Positions 1 to 9,365 of a DNA stretch of 64,000 nucleotides are shown one piece after another (the first letter of the stretch is position 1; each line of letters opens with the position of its first letter). The stretch is from assembly GCF_000014565.1 (NCBI RefSeq), contig NC_008269.1:124001-188000 (forward strand), given 5' to 3'. Origin of the DNA: Rhodococcus jostii RHA1 (GTDB lineage: Bacteria; Actinomycetota; Actinomycetes; Mycobacteriales; Mycobacteriaceae). Under the pieces are notes generated by a model, which was given only the letters and a program-made list of their open reading frames with translations, was not told where the DNA came from and did not search any database. The position numbers and the translations under genes were made by a program.

Positions 1-937
1 GCGCCACCCGGCTTTGCCGCGCAGGCAACTGTCGGGCATCGACGACCTGCCCGGCGCCCGTGCGGACCTCGAGGACGAACGACTCCCCCTCCCCGCGACA
101 CCCCGTCCGAGTCGGCGCCCCGCCCCGTCAAGGACCGAGTGTTCGTCATCGGGCGCCGATGACCACCTGCAGTCGGCTGGTGGCCAGGCCTGCGGTTTCG
201 ACCTCCAGACCGTCTACAACGACGTCGGCGGGCGACTCGAGGGTTTCGTGCACACCGCGGACTTGGGCCCGTACGCCGACCGGATCGGAGTCGCCGCCTC
301 GGCGAATCTCTCCCTGCGGGCCTGTGTGCTGGCTCGGACCTCCGGAAGAACGTTCCTCGAATTCGTCGACGTCAGCCAACCCGCCCACCCCGACGCCGGC
401 AGTCCGGAACTGTTCCCGTTCTGGAACCGTGCGCGTGAGGAACTGTGCCCCCTGTATCGGCACGGCTGGTGACGAACCGGCGTACGGCGGTGTCGCGACG
501 CTTCCAGGCCAGGGACCGGCCACGACCACGATGGACCATCCTTACCCTGATCTCACGCCCATTCGCCAGTTCCGGCACGCTGCAAGGGGTTCAGCAGACC
601 GGGCCGCTGACGATCGGTACCGGTCAGCCGTGATCAACGCAGATCCGTTCCGGTGACACCCCGAGCTCGAGCCCGAGCTGAGCGTGCTGTGCGGTCAGGC
701 CTTGGTGATCGGTGGACACTCGTGCATACCTGATGTACATCGCTGATTACCGGTCGCGCAGCGGCTCGGCCGGTCCGGAGCGCGGGCCCATCGCAGTCGG
801 CATCGAGGGTGCGGACGTGTTGCCGCCCGTCCTGACCGGTTCTCAGCCCTACCCGGAGACCGATGCGTATCTGAGCCGTACCTGGTACGGCTTTCGAGGT
901 AGACTGAACGGGCCGAGATCACCCTCAGGAGGACATC
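1..937. other. No intact gene recognised; possible decayed coding sequence
   Basis: This stretch is open in several frames but none looks like a conserved protein. The plus frame ending at 472 and a minus frame over 146-529 overlap each other, and neither has a convincing ribosome binding site or domain. From about 660 to 930 the sequence is non-coding in appearance and leads into the Shine-Dalgarno of the next gene. The left edge is cut by the window, so a partial gene cannot be excluded. Confidence 0.4.
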
Positions 938-1153
938 ATGAGTAAGGACGACGTTTCCAAGGTCACCGCGAACCTGCCCAACGACGACATCAAGACGCTC
1001 GACGAGATCGCCAAGCGGCACGCCTCGACCAAGACCAGCGCCCTGGTCCGGGCCATCCGCACCACCGCCTACATCGACGAGGCCGCCGCCAACGGTGCCA
1101 AGGTCTTCATCGAAGAGCCCGACGGCACCAAACGGGAGGTCGTCTTCAAGTGA
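938..1153 (+). CDS. Small ribbon-helix-helix-like protein, 71 aa
   Basis: A 71-residue protein with a consensus Shine-Dalgarno (aggagg, about 929-934) close to the ATG. Its N-terminal half reads like a CopG/ribbon-helix-helix fold: a short beta-like stretch (VTANLPNDDIKTLDEIAKR) and then a helix with TKTSALVRAIRTT. It ends in a short charged tail. By family analogy it could be a small DNA-binding repressor or an antitoxin-like protein, but no toxin partner is seen. It overlaps the next gene by GTGA (stop 1151-1153, next start 1150), so the two are translationally coupled. Placement ahead of a two-TM protein and an endolysin suggests a phage-derived cassette. Function is otherwise unknown. Confidence 0.7.
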   Translation: MSKDDVSKVTANLPNDDIKTLDEIAKRHASTKTSALVRAIRTTAYIDEAAANGAKVFIEEPDGTKREVVFK

Positions 1154-1503
1154 CCGAACCCGACGGGCCCACCGTGCCCGCTGAGGACGATGTCACCGCC
1201 CGGGACGCCACGACCGTCGACGAGGTCAACGTCGGCAGCACCGACCCCCAGGTGACCGAACAGCCCGAGGTCACCATCCGGCGCCTCGACGAACGCCAGG
1301 AGGACACCCGTAAGGCCCTGGCGATCGGCCTGTCCGTGGCCACCTTCCTCGTCGGCCTGATCTACCTGCTGGTGCCGCTGTGGGCCGGCGCCGACAAGTG
1401 GGATCGCGCCAGCAGCCCATTCCAGGTGGTCTTCACCGCGATGGTGGGCCTGACCGGCAGCGCGATCGGCTACTACTTCTCCTCGCGCAATCCCCCGTCG
1501 TAA
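1150..1503 (+). CDS. Two-TM membrane protein, holin candidate, 117 aa
   Basis: Starts at GTG 1150, overlapping the previous stop. The first ~55 residues are acidic and hydrophilic and end in a short helix (RRLDERQEDTRKAL). Two hydrophobic segments follow, roughly residues 58-78 (IGLSVATFLVGLIYLLVPLW) and 90-110 (VVFTAMVGLTGSAIGYYFSS), with a polar hairpin between. The C-terminus is short. Size, two-helix topology and position about 350 bp ahead of an endolysin fit an actinophage holin, but holins share no sequence signature, so this is inference from context. The alternative is a small membrane protein of unknown role coupled to the upstream helix-turn-helix-like gene. Confidence 0.6.
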   Translation: MTEPDGPTVPAEDDVTARDATTVDEVNVGSTDPQVTEQPEVTIRRLDERQEDTRKALAIGLSVATFLVGLIYLLVPLWAGADKWDRASSPFQVVFTAMVGLTGSAIGYYFSSRNPPS

Positions 1504-1854
1504 CCGATGGGGGAACACGGAGCAGCCCCGCGCCGGGGTCCCGTCCCCATCGATCTCGATCCCCCCTGCTCACTGCTACGCCGACCCTCAGAGGCGTTCC
1601 ACAGCACCGCGGTCATCCGGCTCGGCCCGCCGGGGCAACGCGCCGACCGACTCCGACCGGGCCCCGGGGAACGCGTACGGCACGCCTCGCCAAATTTTCC
1701 CGGCTCGGGCGTCACACTGAAACTCGGCAGAACCGGGCGAGGCGTTGGTGTCGGTATGTGGTCCTATCGTCCGGGATGCACGAAGCGACACACAGCCGCG
1801 GCGGAAGCGGAAGCAGTGCAGCCAGGACCGTGGTAACGACGGAGGGTGAGCGCG
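1504..1854. other. Intergenic region before the endolysin gene
   Basis: About 350 bases without a supported gene. It presumably carries the promoter of the endolysin gene. A GGAGGG ribosome binding site sits at 1841-1846. Reading frames through this interval are shadows without domain content. Confidence 0.4.
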
Positions 1855-3384
1855 ATGGGATTTCGCAGCTACAAGGGGAACACAATCTCCGAGAACGGCT
1901 GGCGCATCTGCGATACCGGCGAAATCGTCAAGCCGCTGGTGCCCGGCACCGACAACGTGCGGCCGGAGGTGCGCCGGGGCGCGGCGGCGACGATCCTGAT
2001 TGCCTGGGCGGCGCTCTGGCACCGGCGGGTCTGGCGAATCGACAGCTACCGGCCCCGCGACTACTGGGGATTCAGCTGGGACAACGATATAGCCAACAGC
2101 AACCACCTGAGCGGGACGGCCGTGGATCTCAACGCCACCCGGTTGCCCTGGAAGGTGCGGGCGTCGGTGAACATGCCGGCCGACAAGATCGCCGCGGTCC
2201 GGCAGATGCTCACCGAGTTCGAGGGCACGGTATTTTGGGGTGAGGACTGGGCCACCAAGGACCCGATGCACACCCAGATCAACCTCCCCGAGGGTGACAC
2301 CCGCCTGGATGCCTTCGCGACCCGGCTCGAAAACGGCTACCTCTGGGTGTATGGGCCACCCGACCTGGACGCGTTCCCCCTCCCGGCGGGGTACTACTAC
2401 GGCCCGCTCGACGGACCCGCCGAATCGATCAGCGGCCTGTTCCCCACCGACCCGCAATCCTGGAAGGACGGCCTCAGGCGCTGGCAGAAAACCTGCGGCA
2501 TACCGGAAACCGGAATCTGGGACACCGGCACCGCCCGCGCGGCAACGGCGCTGCAGATCGCGAACGGATGGCCGGTGACCGGCTATGTGTTCGAGGGCGA
2601 ATGGAATGTCGTGATCCGCCACGGGCAACGCCCGGATCTCGGCGGACCGGTCACCCCGCCGACACCGCCGGTGGTGCGCGGCAAGACCTGGGCGGATGTG
2701 TCGCAGTATCAGATCACCCCGGTCACCGACGCGTACCCGTACGACATCTTCTGTTTCCGGTCCAACAGCGGGAACATGCGGGATACGAAGTTCGCGGCGA
2801 ACCACGACTGGGCGGTGCGTGCGTGTCAGGACGGCCGGCTGCGGTTCTTCATCGTGTACTGGTTCTTCCGGCCCGGTCAGGCGAACATCGACTTGCTGAT
2901 GCAGATGGTCACCGAGCAGGGCGGGCCGCATCCGCGGATGGTCGTCATGGCCGACGTCGAGGACGCGGCCGGGGCGATCACCGGGGACCAGTCGGCGGAG
3001 GTCAACGACGAGATCCGGCGGGCACGCGAATGGCTCGGCGAGCGGCGGGTGATCGGCTACTGGAACCCGGTGTCGAACGCGGACCTGTGGCGCACCCGCC
3101 CACCAGGTCTCCGGTTGGTCACCCCCAGCTACGGCCGGGAGCCCGGATCGCCGAAGATCAAGCCGGACGGCTATTTCGCGCACCAGTACACCGACAACGG
3201 CCCGTGCCCACCGTTCGGCCGCTGCGACCTCAACTACACCCACCTGAGTACCGACGAACTCGACGCGATGCTCGGCCTGGGGCAAAGCCCCCCGCCCCCG
3301 CCCCCGCCTTCGGTTCCGGAACCGTTCCCGATCGACGACGCGGCGCTGTGGGACTACATCGCCGGGGAGGTTCTCGGCCGATGA
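1855..3384 (+). CDS. Modular endolysin: M15 peptidase, peptidoglycan-binding, GH25-like domains
   Basis: A 509-residue peptidoglycan hydrolase in the mould of actinophage LysA proteins. ATG 1855 is preferred over GTG 1846 because GGAGGG lies 8 bases upstream of it. Residues ~1-165 form a VanY/M15-type D,D- or L,D-peptidase, with zinc-ligand motifs SNHLSGTAVDLNA (His...Asp) and DPMHTQIN (His). Residues ~185-260 resemble a peptidoglycan-binding repeat (LRRWQKTCGIPETGIWDTGT). Residues ~275-470 resemble a GH25 lysozyme (WADVSQYQ, then VVMADVEDAAG with acidic residues, then FAHQYTDNG). A proline-rich linker and a ~25-residue tail end the protein. There is no signal peptide, so export would depend on a holin such as the upstream two-TM protein. 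Confidence 0.85.
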   Translation: MGFRSYKGNTISENGWRICDTGEIVKPLVPGTDNVRPEVRRGAAATILIAWAALWHRRVWRIDSYRPRDYWGFSWDNDIANSNHLSGTAVDLNATRLPWKVRASVNMPADKIAAVRQMLTEFEGTVFWGEDWATKDPMHTQINLPEGDTRLDAFATRLENGYLWVYGPPDLDAFPLPAGYYYGPLDGPAESISGLFPTDPQSWKDGLRRWQKTCGIPETGIWDTGTARAATALQIANGWPVTGYVFEGEWNVVIRHGQRPDLGGPVTPPTPPVVRGKTWADVSQYQITPVTDAYPYDIFCFRSNSGNMRDTKFAANHDWAVRACQDGRLRFFIVYWFFRPGQANIDLLMQMVTEQGGPHPRMVVMADVEDAAGAITGDQSAEVNDEIRRAREWLGERRVIGYWNPVSNADLWRTRPPGLRLVTPSYGREPGSPKIKPDGYFAHQYTDNGPCPPFGRCDLNYTHLSTDELDAMLGLGQSPPPPPPPSVPEPFPIDDAALWDYIAGEVLGR

Positions 3385-3397
3385 CACTGGTGCGGTC

Positions 3398-4657
3398 ATG
3401 AAAATCAGGGATCTCACTCCGGTGCCGCAGTTCGGTGTCGGCGGGACCGACCTGGGCATCCCGGTCCGGGTGCCCACGGGAGAGATCGGATTCTTTTTCG
3501 GTGACACCTTCGCCGAGAACCGGGTCGGCGGCCCCGGCTGGCGCAGCCCGGTACTGCTCTACAGCCACACCCACGACCTCGATGACGGGGTGCGGTTTCA
3601 CCGCGCCGCCGGGGGCAACCCCGCGAAACAGCTCTGGGACTACCCGCACAACAACCCGGAGTTCAGCACCGTGCTCCCCACCGACGCGATCGTGATCGGC
3701 ACCCGGATCTACCTGCACGTCCTCGTGGTCCGGGGCCTGCCCGACACGCGGTGGACCGAGATCCAATACTCCGACGACAACGGCGAGACCTGGACCCACG
3801 GCGGACCCAAGGCCCGGTGGGAAGGATGGGAATTCGGCGGTCACCGCCGGATGCTGACCTGGGAACGCGGCGGGGACGGGTTCGTCTACGTAATGACCAC
3901 CGGCGGCCTCGAACGTGACAAGAACGTGCTGCTATTCCGCTGCCCCGAGGACCAGCTGCTGAACCGAGACTTCTACGAGCCCTGGGGATTTCGCAACGGT
4001 GCCTGGGCATGGGGCAATCCACCCACCCCGATCCTGCCGGTCGGCTCCAAGGTCGGGGAGCTGTGCCTGCGCCGAATGCAGAACAACTGGGTGCTCAGCT
4101 ACTTCAATGAAGCCGAATACAACATCACCATCCGCGTCGTCGGGCAGATCACCGACAACTGGCACACCGCTCCCACGTTCCGGCCGGTGAGGGGACCGTC
4201 GGGGAATGGCGGCCCGGACGTCGTGGCCCGCCTGTACGGCGGATACGTGCACCCGGACAGCACATTCGACAACTTTCACATCATCGTGTCCGAATGGGCC
4301 GAATCCGGATGGCCGTACCGGGCCATGCAGTTTCGGGTACAGGTACAACCCGCAGTACCGATCGAGGAGGACGAACACATGAGTGCACGCGAAGTCGCCG
4401 CCGCGTTCCGGGACGACCACCCGGTCGCCCTCTACGACGGATCCGGCCGCAAGCTCGATCTGCGAGAGGCCATCGCCGAGATCTTATGGAAGGAGGTCAC
4501 CAACCTCGGTCTCGAAGGCCGCCCGGTGCCGGCGGACCGCAAGGACGATCAGTTCGGCCACATCCTGTCCACTCACGCCCTGGCCGAGCAGAACAACAAA
4601 CTACTCCGGGCACTGTGTGAGAAGGCGGGCATCGACGTCGACGAGGTCCTCACCTGA
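3398..4657 (+). CDS. DUF4185-type beta-propeller-like protein with C-terminal extension, 419 aa
   Basis: Starts 13 bases after the endolysin stop and is probably cotranscribed. Residues ~1-320 match the DUF4185 pattern: repeated beta motifs with TDLGIPVRVPTGEIGFFFGDTF near the start, and later SDDNGETW (Asp-box-like) and VGELCLRRMQNNWVLSYF. The fold is expected to be a sialidase-like propeller, with a substrate that is probably a cell-envelope glycan; this is family knowledge, not shown here. A distinct ~95-residue C-terminal module begins after a basic/acidic linker (IEEDEHMSAREVAAAF) and resembles a small helical phage-type domain. No signal peptide is seen. The neighbour suggests a cell-wall-related or virion-associated role. 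Confidence 0.7.
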   Translation: MKIRDLTPVPQFGVGGTDLGIPVRVPTGEIGFFFGDTFAENRVGGPGWRSPVLLYSHTHDLDDGVRFHRAAGGNPAKQLWDYPHNNPEFSTVLPTDAIVIGTRIYLHVLVVRGLPDTRWTEIQYSDDNGETWTHGGPKARWEGWEFGGHRRMLTWERGGDGFVYVMTTGGLERDKNVLLFRCPEDQLLNRDFYEPWGFRNGAWAWGNPPTPILPVGSKVGELCLRRMQNNWVLSYFNEAEYNITIRVVGQITDNWHTAPTFRPVRGPSGNGGPDVVARLYGGYVHPDSTFDNFHIIVSEWAESGWPYRAMQFRVQVQPAVPIEEDEHMSAREVAAAFRDDHPVALYDGSGRKLDLREAIAEILWKEVTNLGLEGRPVPADRKDDQFGHILSTHALAEQNNKLLRALCEKAGIDVDEVLT

Positions 4658-4737
4658 ACGGTCCGGATCAGACCTGGAATCGCCTTGCTGCTAGCGACAT
4701 TCGTTCACAGGGGGACTCGGCCGCGCCGGGATCGGGG

Positions 4738-5931
4738 TCAGCACCGTGTCGGGGCGGGCTCACCCCGGAATCGTGCCGCGATGAACTCGTACGCATCCGG
4801 GAAACCGACCACCGCGGTGGTCATGTGCTCGGAGATGTCGTACGGCACGAACGTCAGCCTCGCACCCGCCGCGCAGTACCGGTGCGCCACCTCCGCCACC
4901 GAATCGAACGGGGTGAGCCCATCGAGCGTGCCGTGCCACATGTACACCGGCGCCGTGGGCACCCCCTCGAAATAGCGGAGGCTGTTCTCCCGCAACACCT
5001 GACGCGCCGCCGAACTCGCCATCAGACTCCTCGACGCGGCCAACTGCCCGGCGTTGCGGAACGCGCCGTGGAACAGCAGGAACCGCCGGCACTCGTTGCT
5101 CATCCAGTCCCGCAACCACAGACCGGTCTCGTTGAGTTGCGAGGACACCGGCAACCGATCCGGGTACTCCCGCTCGAGGCCGATCGCCGCCGCGAAGGCC
5201 AGCCCGAACCCCGGGTGCGGGTTGAACCCCAGCCCCTCGGCCATCTGCTCGAGATCGGCCGGAACTCCGCCCTGCACCACCGCCGCCAGCGTCAGCTCCG
5301 GCGCGTAGGTCGGGGCGAGCGCCGCCGCCCAGGCACTGGCCATTCCCCCACCCGAGTAACCCGCCAGGGCGACGGGACTGTTCGTCAGGCCCAGTTCGGT
5401 CACCCGCTGCACCGCACGGACACTGTCCAGGGTGATCATGCCGCCGAGCTTGGCGGCACCGTACGCACCGGTCGGGCCGAGGTGATCGGGCACCGAGACC
5501 GCCCACCCCCGCTGCAGACCCAGCAACATTCCCGGCGATTCCTGCATCTCCAGGTTGAACAGCGCCCGCGAGGGCGCGCACTTGGTTCCCAACGAGTTCA
5601 CGATCGCCTGATACGACACCAACGGCGGATTCGCCACACCCCGGGGCAGGAGCACCGTGGTGACCGCCAGAATCGGGTTGCCGGCCGAGTTCGTCGACCG
5701 GAACGCGACCTGCCACCCGTCGGAGTTGGCGTACATCCAGGTGTCGATCCGCCGCGTCCGCACCACATCACCCGGCGCCGTGGCCCCGAGATCGGCGGGA
5801 GCGAGGTAGAACGGATCCGGGTCCGGCCACGGATACAGCGGTTCCGCGCTCGCCGGCACCGGAACCATCATTGCGAGGAAGAGGACACCGAGCACCGCCG
5901 CCATCAAGACCCTGAAACCTCGCCGCACCAC
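4738..5931 (-). CDS. Secreted lipase/esterase of the LIP (PF03583) family
   Basis: Alpha/beta hydrolase resembling nocardioform secretory lipases. Start GTG 5931 is preferred because GGGAG lies just upstream and it gives a clean signal peptide (VVRRGFRVLMAAVLGVLFLAMM...ASA, cleavage after ~residue 29). The mature protein shows the nucleophile elbow GYSGGG at roughly two fifths of the length, an Asp candidate in GTLDGLTPF and a His candidate in SEHMTT, which completes a Ser-Asp-His triad. Two or more cysteines may form disulfides (TKCAPSR, SNECRR). It probably hydrolyses triacylglycerols or other long-chain esters outside the cell. It is convergent with the DUF4185 gene and codirectional with the next lipase, 205 bases away. 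Confidence 0.85.
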   Translation of the reverse strand: MVRRGFRVLMAAVLGVLFLAMMVPVPASAEPLYPWPDPDPFYLAPADLGATAPGDVVRTRRIDTWMYANSDGWQVAFRSTNSAGNPILAVTTVLLPRGVANPPLVSYQAIVNSLGTKCAPSRALFNLEMQESPGMLLGLQRGWAVSVPDHLGPTGAYGAAKLGGMITLDSVRAVQRVTELGLTNSPVALAGYSGGGMASAWAAALAPTYAPELTLAAVVQGGVPADLEQMAEGLGFNPHPGFGLAFAAAIGLEREYPDRLPVSSQLNETGLWLRDWMSNECRRFLLFHGAFRNAGQLAASRSLMASSAARQVLRENSLRYFEGVPTAPVYMWHGTLDGLTPFDSVAEVAHRYCAAGARLTFVPYDISEHMTTAVVGFPDAYEFIAARFRGEPAPTRC

Positions 5932-6136
5932 GTCCTGCTCCCTCTGCGCCCCCTCGTCAGGACACGGTGACTGTATCCGCGCGGGCACCCGCACCGTTAC
6001 CGGCTCGATCCGCGGCGACCTCAGCGACAGGGCCTAGCGAACACCCGCGTGCAGGTTTCCGCATCCCGCTTCATGCCAACGCTCACCAGCCGCGTCGCCG
6101 TGGTGCGGCGACCCGTCAGCCCTGACACCGTCCCCA

Positions 6137-7153
6137 TCAGAACTTCTCGGTGAGGATCATCTCCAATACCCCCGTGCCCGCCGGGACCACGGTGCAGGGC
6201 GGCGGTGTCGCCGCCTGTGCGGGATCGAGCACACCCATCACCAGTTGCAGGGTGTACTCGTCGTAGGGCATCCGGAAATGCCCGGACTGATTGGACGGGC
6301 ACAGGTCCCCGATCATCAGGTTCGTCGCCGACCCGTCGCGCAACGCGATATTGGTCGCCGGCTGAATGACCTCGTCGAGCCGCGAGCCGATCGTCGTGTA
6401 CCGGGTCCCCGGCACGGTGTCACCCCCGCCGTTGAGGTCGGCCAGGAACGATGATCCCTGGGCCTGCTGCTCCAACGCGGGCGACACCAAGTCCGGGGGG
6501 ATTGCCCTTCTCGCCCACTGCATGCCGCCGGGCGTCTGCTCGAGGACCGGAACGAGACCGAACAGGGTGCCCCCGTATGTCGGTGAGGCGAGACCGATCC
6601 ACTGATCGACTATGGCTGCACCACCGAGCCGGTTGACGTAATAGCGGGCCACCGTCGCTCCTTGCGAGTAGCCGACGATATTGACCTCGGCGGCGGCGGT
6701 CGCGGCGCGGACGGCAGCCACGAACTGTGCCAGCTGGCCGGCGCTGACCGTCATGTCCTCGGTTCCGTAGTTGTCGCCCCCGGGCTCGCCGCCGTAATTG
6801 AGCGCGAACACGCAGTACCCCGCGGCGGCCAGTCGCGGACCGAGAGCTGCCCAGTCCGAGTACGCGTTCGAGTCCGTGCCGTGCACCAGCACCACCGGCC
6901 TCGGATGGTCGTCGGTGGGGATACAGGTGAAGTCGTTGACGCCGGGCGGCACCGATCCCGGGTGCTGCCGCGCGTACCGGGCGGCATCGGGATGCTCGCT
7001 CTGGGCGGGACCGGCTCGGTCCGGGACCTGCCATACCGAGCTCGCCCCGGGTAGGTCCGGAACCTCCTCCGCCGCCGCGACCGGCGCCCAAAGAAGGCCC
7101 GCGGCCAACCCGACACCCGCGGCCGCCCACCTCATCTGTCGATATGCCCGCAT
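6137..7153 (-). CDS. Secreted class 2 lipase (EstB/LipA-like), 338 aa
   Basis: A second exported lipase on the same strand, from a different family (lipase_2). The ATG has a GGGAGCGGCAGG ribosome binding region, and residues 1-28 form a signal peptide ending at VAAAEE. The oxyanion region is PVVLVHGTDSN (~residues 86-96), the nucleophile elbow GYSQGA (~residue 160), the Asp candidate lies in GSRLDEVIQP and the His in SGHFRMPYD near the C-terminus. Paired cysteines (FTCIPTD, DLCPS, PPCTVV) are typical of secreted members. The enzyme would cleave short- to long-chain acyl esters. Together with the neighbouring LIP lipase it makes a small exported-lipase locus. Confidence 0.87.
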   Translation of the reverse strand: MRAYRQMRWAAAGVGLAAGLLWAPVAAAEEVPDLPGASSVWQVPDRAGPAQSEHPDAARYARQHPGSVPPGVNDFTCIPTDDHPRPVVLVHGTDSNAYSDWAALGPRLAAAGYCVFALNYGGEPGGDNYGTEDMTVSAGQLAQFVAAVRAATAAAEVNIVGYSQGATVARYYVNRLGGAAIVDQWIGLASPTYGGTLFGLVPVLEQTPGGMQWARRAIPPDLVSPALEQQAQGSSFLADLNGGGDTVPGTRYTTIGSRLDEVIQPATNIALRDGSATNLMIGDLCPSNQSGHFRMPYDEYTLQLVMGVLDPAQAATPPPCTVVPAGTGVLEMILTEKF

Positions 7154-7520
7154 CCTGCCGCTCCCTGCCCTGCCTCCACGGCCCGAACATTCGTGCCGAC
7201 ACCACTACCCGAGCACCCCGGAACCGGGTCGGCTCCGGGGACAGTGTGGAATACATTGAGCGCAAACGCTATTAGGTCAACCGTCCAGTTACGCTGGGTC
7301 GCATGCCATCCGGGAACACTCCAACAGTGCAACCATTGGCGCATCCGACGAGGCCATCCTGCGGGTTCGATCACTACCGCCCAGTAATGTGACGTATGCC
7401 ACAGCTAGCGTTGCGGAGATGCCTTACCCTGCTGAGAAACACACACCCCATAAGGCTTCCCCAAGAATCGACACACAGAGTGAGTCGGAACCCGCGCCCA
7501 CTCGATGAGGTGCGGTCGCC
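7154..7520. other. Divergent intergenic region
   Basis: About 370 bases between the lipase start (minus) and a small plus-strand gene. It must hold promoters for both directions, but I could not single out a reliable -10/-35 pair or operator. Confidence 0.4.
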
Positions 7521-7880
7521 ATGACCACAGAACAGCTGGTCCGCAACCCCATCGTCACGGGCCGGGTCACCGCCGATATCGCCAGCCAGTCGCCCCGAGA
7601 CGTTGTCGCGGCAATGTTCTCGTTCGACCTCGACGACGGGAAGGTCGACCTCGACGCAGTCGAACGGATCCGAGAGCGCGAATTCGACGACTGGATTTCC
7701 GCCACCGCCCAGTCCGGCCTCTTCTCCCCGCAGGAGATCGAGGCCCTGGCCCGGTCATGGCACGCCGACCCCCGGTCGCTGTTCGAGGCGCTCCTCACCG
7801 ACGCCGACGACATGACCCGCAAGCGCTACGAGATCGCCTGGGACTCGCTCGACGAGGCCGACTCACTCGAATACGCCTGA
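7521..7880 (+). CDS. Conserved-looking hypothetical protein, 119 aa
   Basis: An acidic, probably all-helical soluble protein (MTTEQLVRNPIVTGRVTAD at the start, then repeated acidic helices such as DDGKVDLDAVERI). No known domain is recognised and there is no signal peptide or membrane segment. A GATGAGGTG stretch upstream may serve as ribosome binding site. A second small acidic gene follows about 100 bases downstream on the same strand, so the pair may be one unit. Codon usage and third-position GC look coding, which is the main support. Confidence 0.55.
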   Translation: MTTEQLVRNPIVTGRVTADIASQSPRDVVAAMFSFDLDDGKVDLDAVERIREREFDDWISATAQSGLFSPQEIEALARSWHADPRSLFEALLTDADDMTRKRYEIAWDSLDEADSLEYA

Positions 7881-7981
7881 CGGTGGCGACAACCGACGAT
7901 GGAACGCCTGATAGCCAACACACCCACCCACAATGAGCGACGAAAAACGTTGAGGTGAACGGCAAGGGAGGACGGAACCCG

Positions 7982-8203
7982 ATGACGAACTCGACCGTTC
8001 CAGACCAGTTGCTGCACGCCGTACAGGACCGCACCACCGAGATGCGCCGATGGTTGGAAACCGACAACAACAGCGAAACGCTGATGGCGCACCTCCAACA
8101 CGAGCCGGTCGACGCAGCGTGGCTGCGCACCTATCAGCGCCTGGGTCGCGACCTCATGTCGGCCGTCGGAAACGCGCAGGAGCAGTTGCCGCGCCGTCGA
8201 TGA
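7982..8203 (+). CDS. Small hypothetical protein, 73 aa
   Basis: ATG 7982 is chosen over the in-frame GTG 7955 because a strong GGGAGGA (7966-7972) sits 9 bases upstream of it. The product (MTNSTVPDQLLHAVQDRTTEM at the start, ending EQLPRRR) is small, helical and soluble. Nothing in it points to a function. It follows the 119-aa unknown on the same strand. Confidence 0.5.
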   Translation: MTNSTVPDQLLHAVQDRTTEMRRWLETDNNSETLMAHLQHEPVDAAWLRTYQRLGRDLMSAVGNAQEQLPRRR

Positions 8204-8716
8204 ACGCCGACCAGGCCTGTGCGCTCGAACGGGTACGGGACACGCGCGCGGTCTGTCGAACTGTCACGCCCGCCGAGCACACAACGGTTTTCAGTTGGGC
8301 CGACTGACAACCACCCCTCAGCAACGGCCGAGACCTGAAGTCCCGTTCATCAATCCATCGGGAGTCGGGCGACCACTGCTCAAACTCTGTCAAGGCGAGG
8401 GTGTCGTGTTCGTCGTAGTCGGCGAGCAGTGTGATGAAGTCCCACTCCCGGCCCTCGCGTCTCCCGGAACTAGCGGGGCGGGTCATCGGTGAGCCCTCCG
8501 ATGTCGGGGCGCCGACACCTTGCGCCTGAATCCCCCGTTCCTGGGGTGCGCTGGGGACGACGTCCTGGGGCCAGTCGGCCTCAGAGGGGGCCACGCCGAA
8601 CATCATGCGACGAACCTCCACATCGGGTATGCATATGCAGGGCGTCGTTCAATCCCATTCAGGACGGTTCACGACAGCCGTCCCGTCGATGATCTCGGTA
8701 CTCGAAGGGCAGGCGA
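8204..8716. other. Mostly unassigned; possible minus-strand ORF
   Basis: About 510 bases before the TetR gene. A minus-strand frame (8154-8621) contains a protein-like stretch (EWDFITLLADYDEHDTLALT) but it overlaps the 3' end of the upstream gene and has no visible ribosome binding site. I treat it as unproven, possibly a remnant of a small gene. Confidence 0.3.
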
Positions 8717-9365
8717 ATGGCCACCCAGAAGCGGGCGGAAGTCACTCGTCGCGCATTGCTGTACGCCGCGGCCGAGGTGTTCACCCGCCACGGCTACGCA
8801 GACACGAAGCTGAGCGAGATCCTCACCCAGGCCGTGGCCACCAAGGGGGCGCTGTACTTTCACTACGCCTCCAAGGAAGAACTCGCCCGCGCCGTCATCG
8901 AGGAAGGCACGAGGCGGTTCACTGCCGTGTGCACCCCGTATCTCGACTCCGCCACGCCGGCATTCGAGGCCATGCTCGGGATCTCCTTCGTCACGGTCGA
9001 CGCCGCCCTCAACGACGCGGTGATGGGGGCAACCTTCCGCCTCATCACCGAAATGGGCGACTACCGCAGTTCCGAGACGGACACCTTCGCGACCTGGATA
9101 TCCACCTACCAACTCCTGGCCCGCCGAGCAATCGACGAGGGTGACCTGCGCGAGGACACTGATCCGGACGCTGTCGGTCAGCTCCTGGTGGAACTCTTCG
9201 CCCGGGGCACGCCTCCTGGCGACGGCCACCGACAACCCCGCCGCCCTGCCGACGCGGACGGCGATGGCGTGGGATCTGCTGCTCCCGGTGCTGGTGACCA
9301 CCCCGAAAGTCGACTACTTCCGACAATTCCTCACCCGGAGGCTGCCCACGGTAGGCCTGCCATGA
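8717..9365 (+). pseudogene. TetR-family regulator (gamma-butyrolactone-receptor-like), frameshifted
   Basis: The N-terminal DNA-binding domain is intact (residues ~1-60: RRALLYAAAEVFTRHGYADT, recognition helix region TKGALYFHYASKEELA), a sequence typical of ScbR/ArpA-like butyrolactone receptors. The ligand domain reads normally to about LLVELFA at 9200, then leaves frame. The continuation is in another frame, ARLLATATDNPAALP to a stop at 9365. Removing one C from the run at 9200-9203 restores a ~215-residue protein. The actual frame runs on to 9394 with unrelated sequence. Either the gene is inactivated or this is a sequencing error in a C/G run. No synthase gene for a butyrolactone signal is nearby. 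Confidence 0.75.

Noticed and set aside
1588..3507. Long 639-codon minus-strand frame over the endolysin gene
   Set aside because: It is antisense to a gene with clear domains; the long frame is a by-product of high third-position GC.
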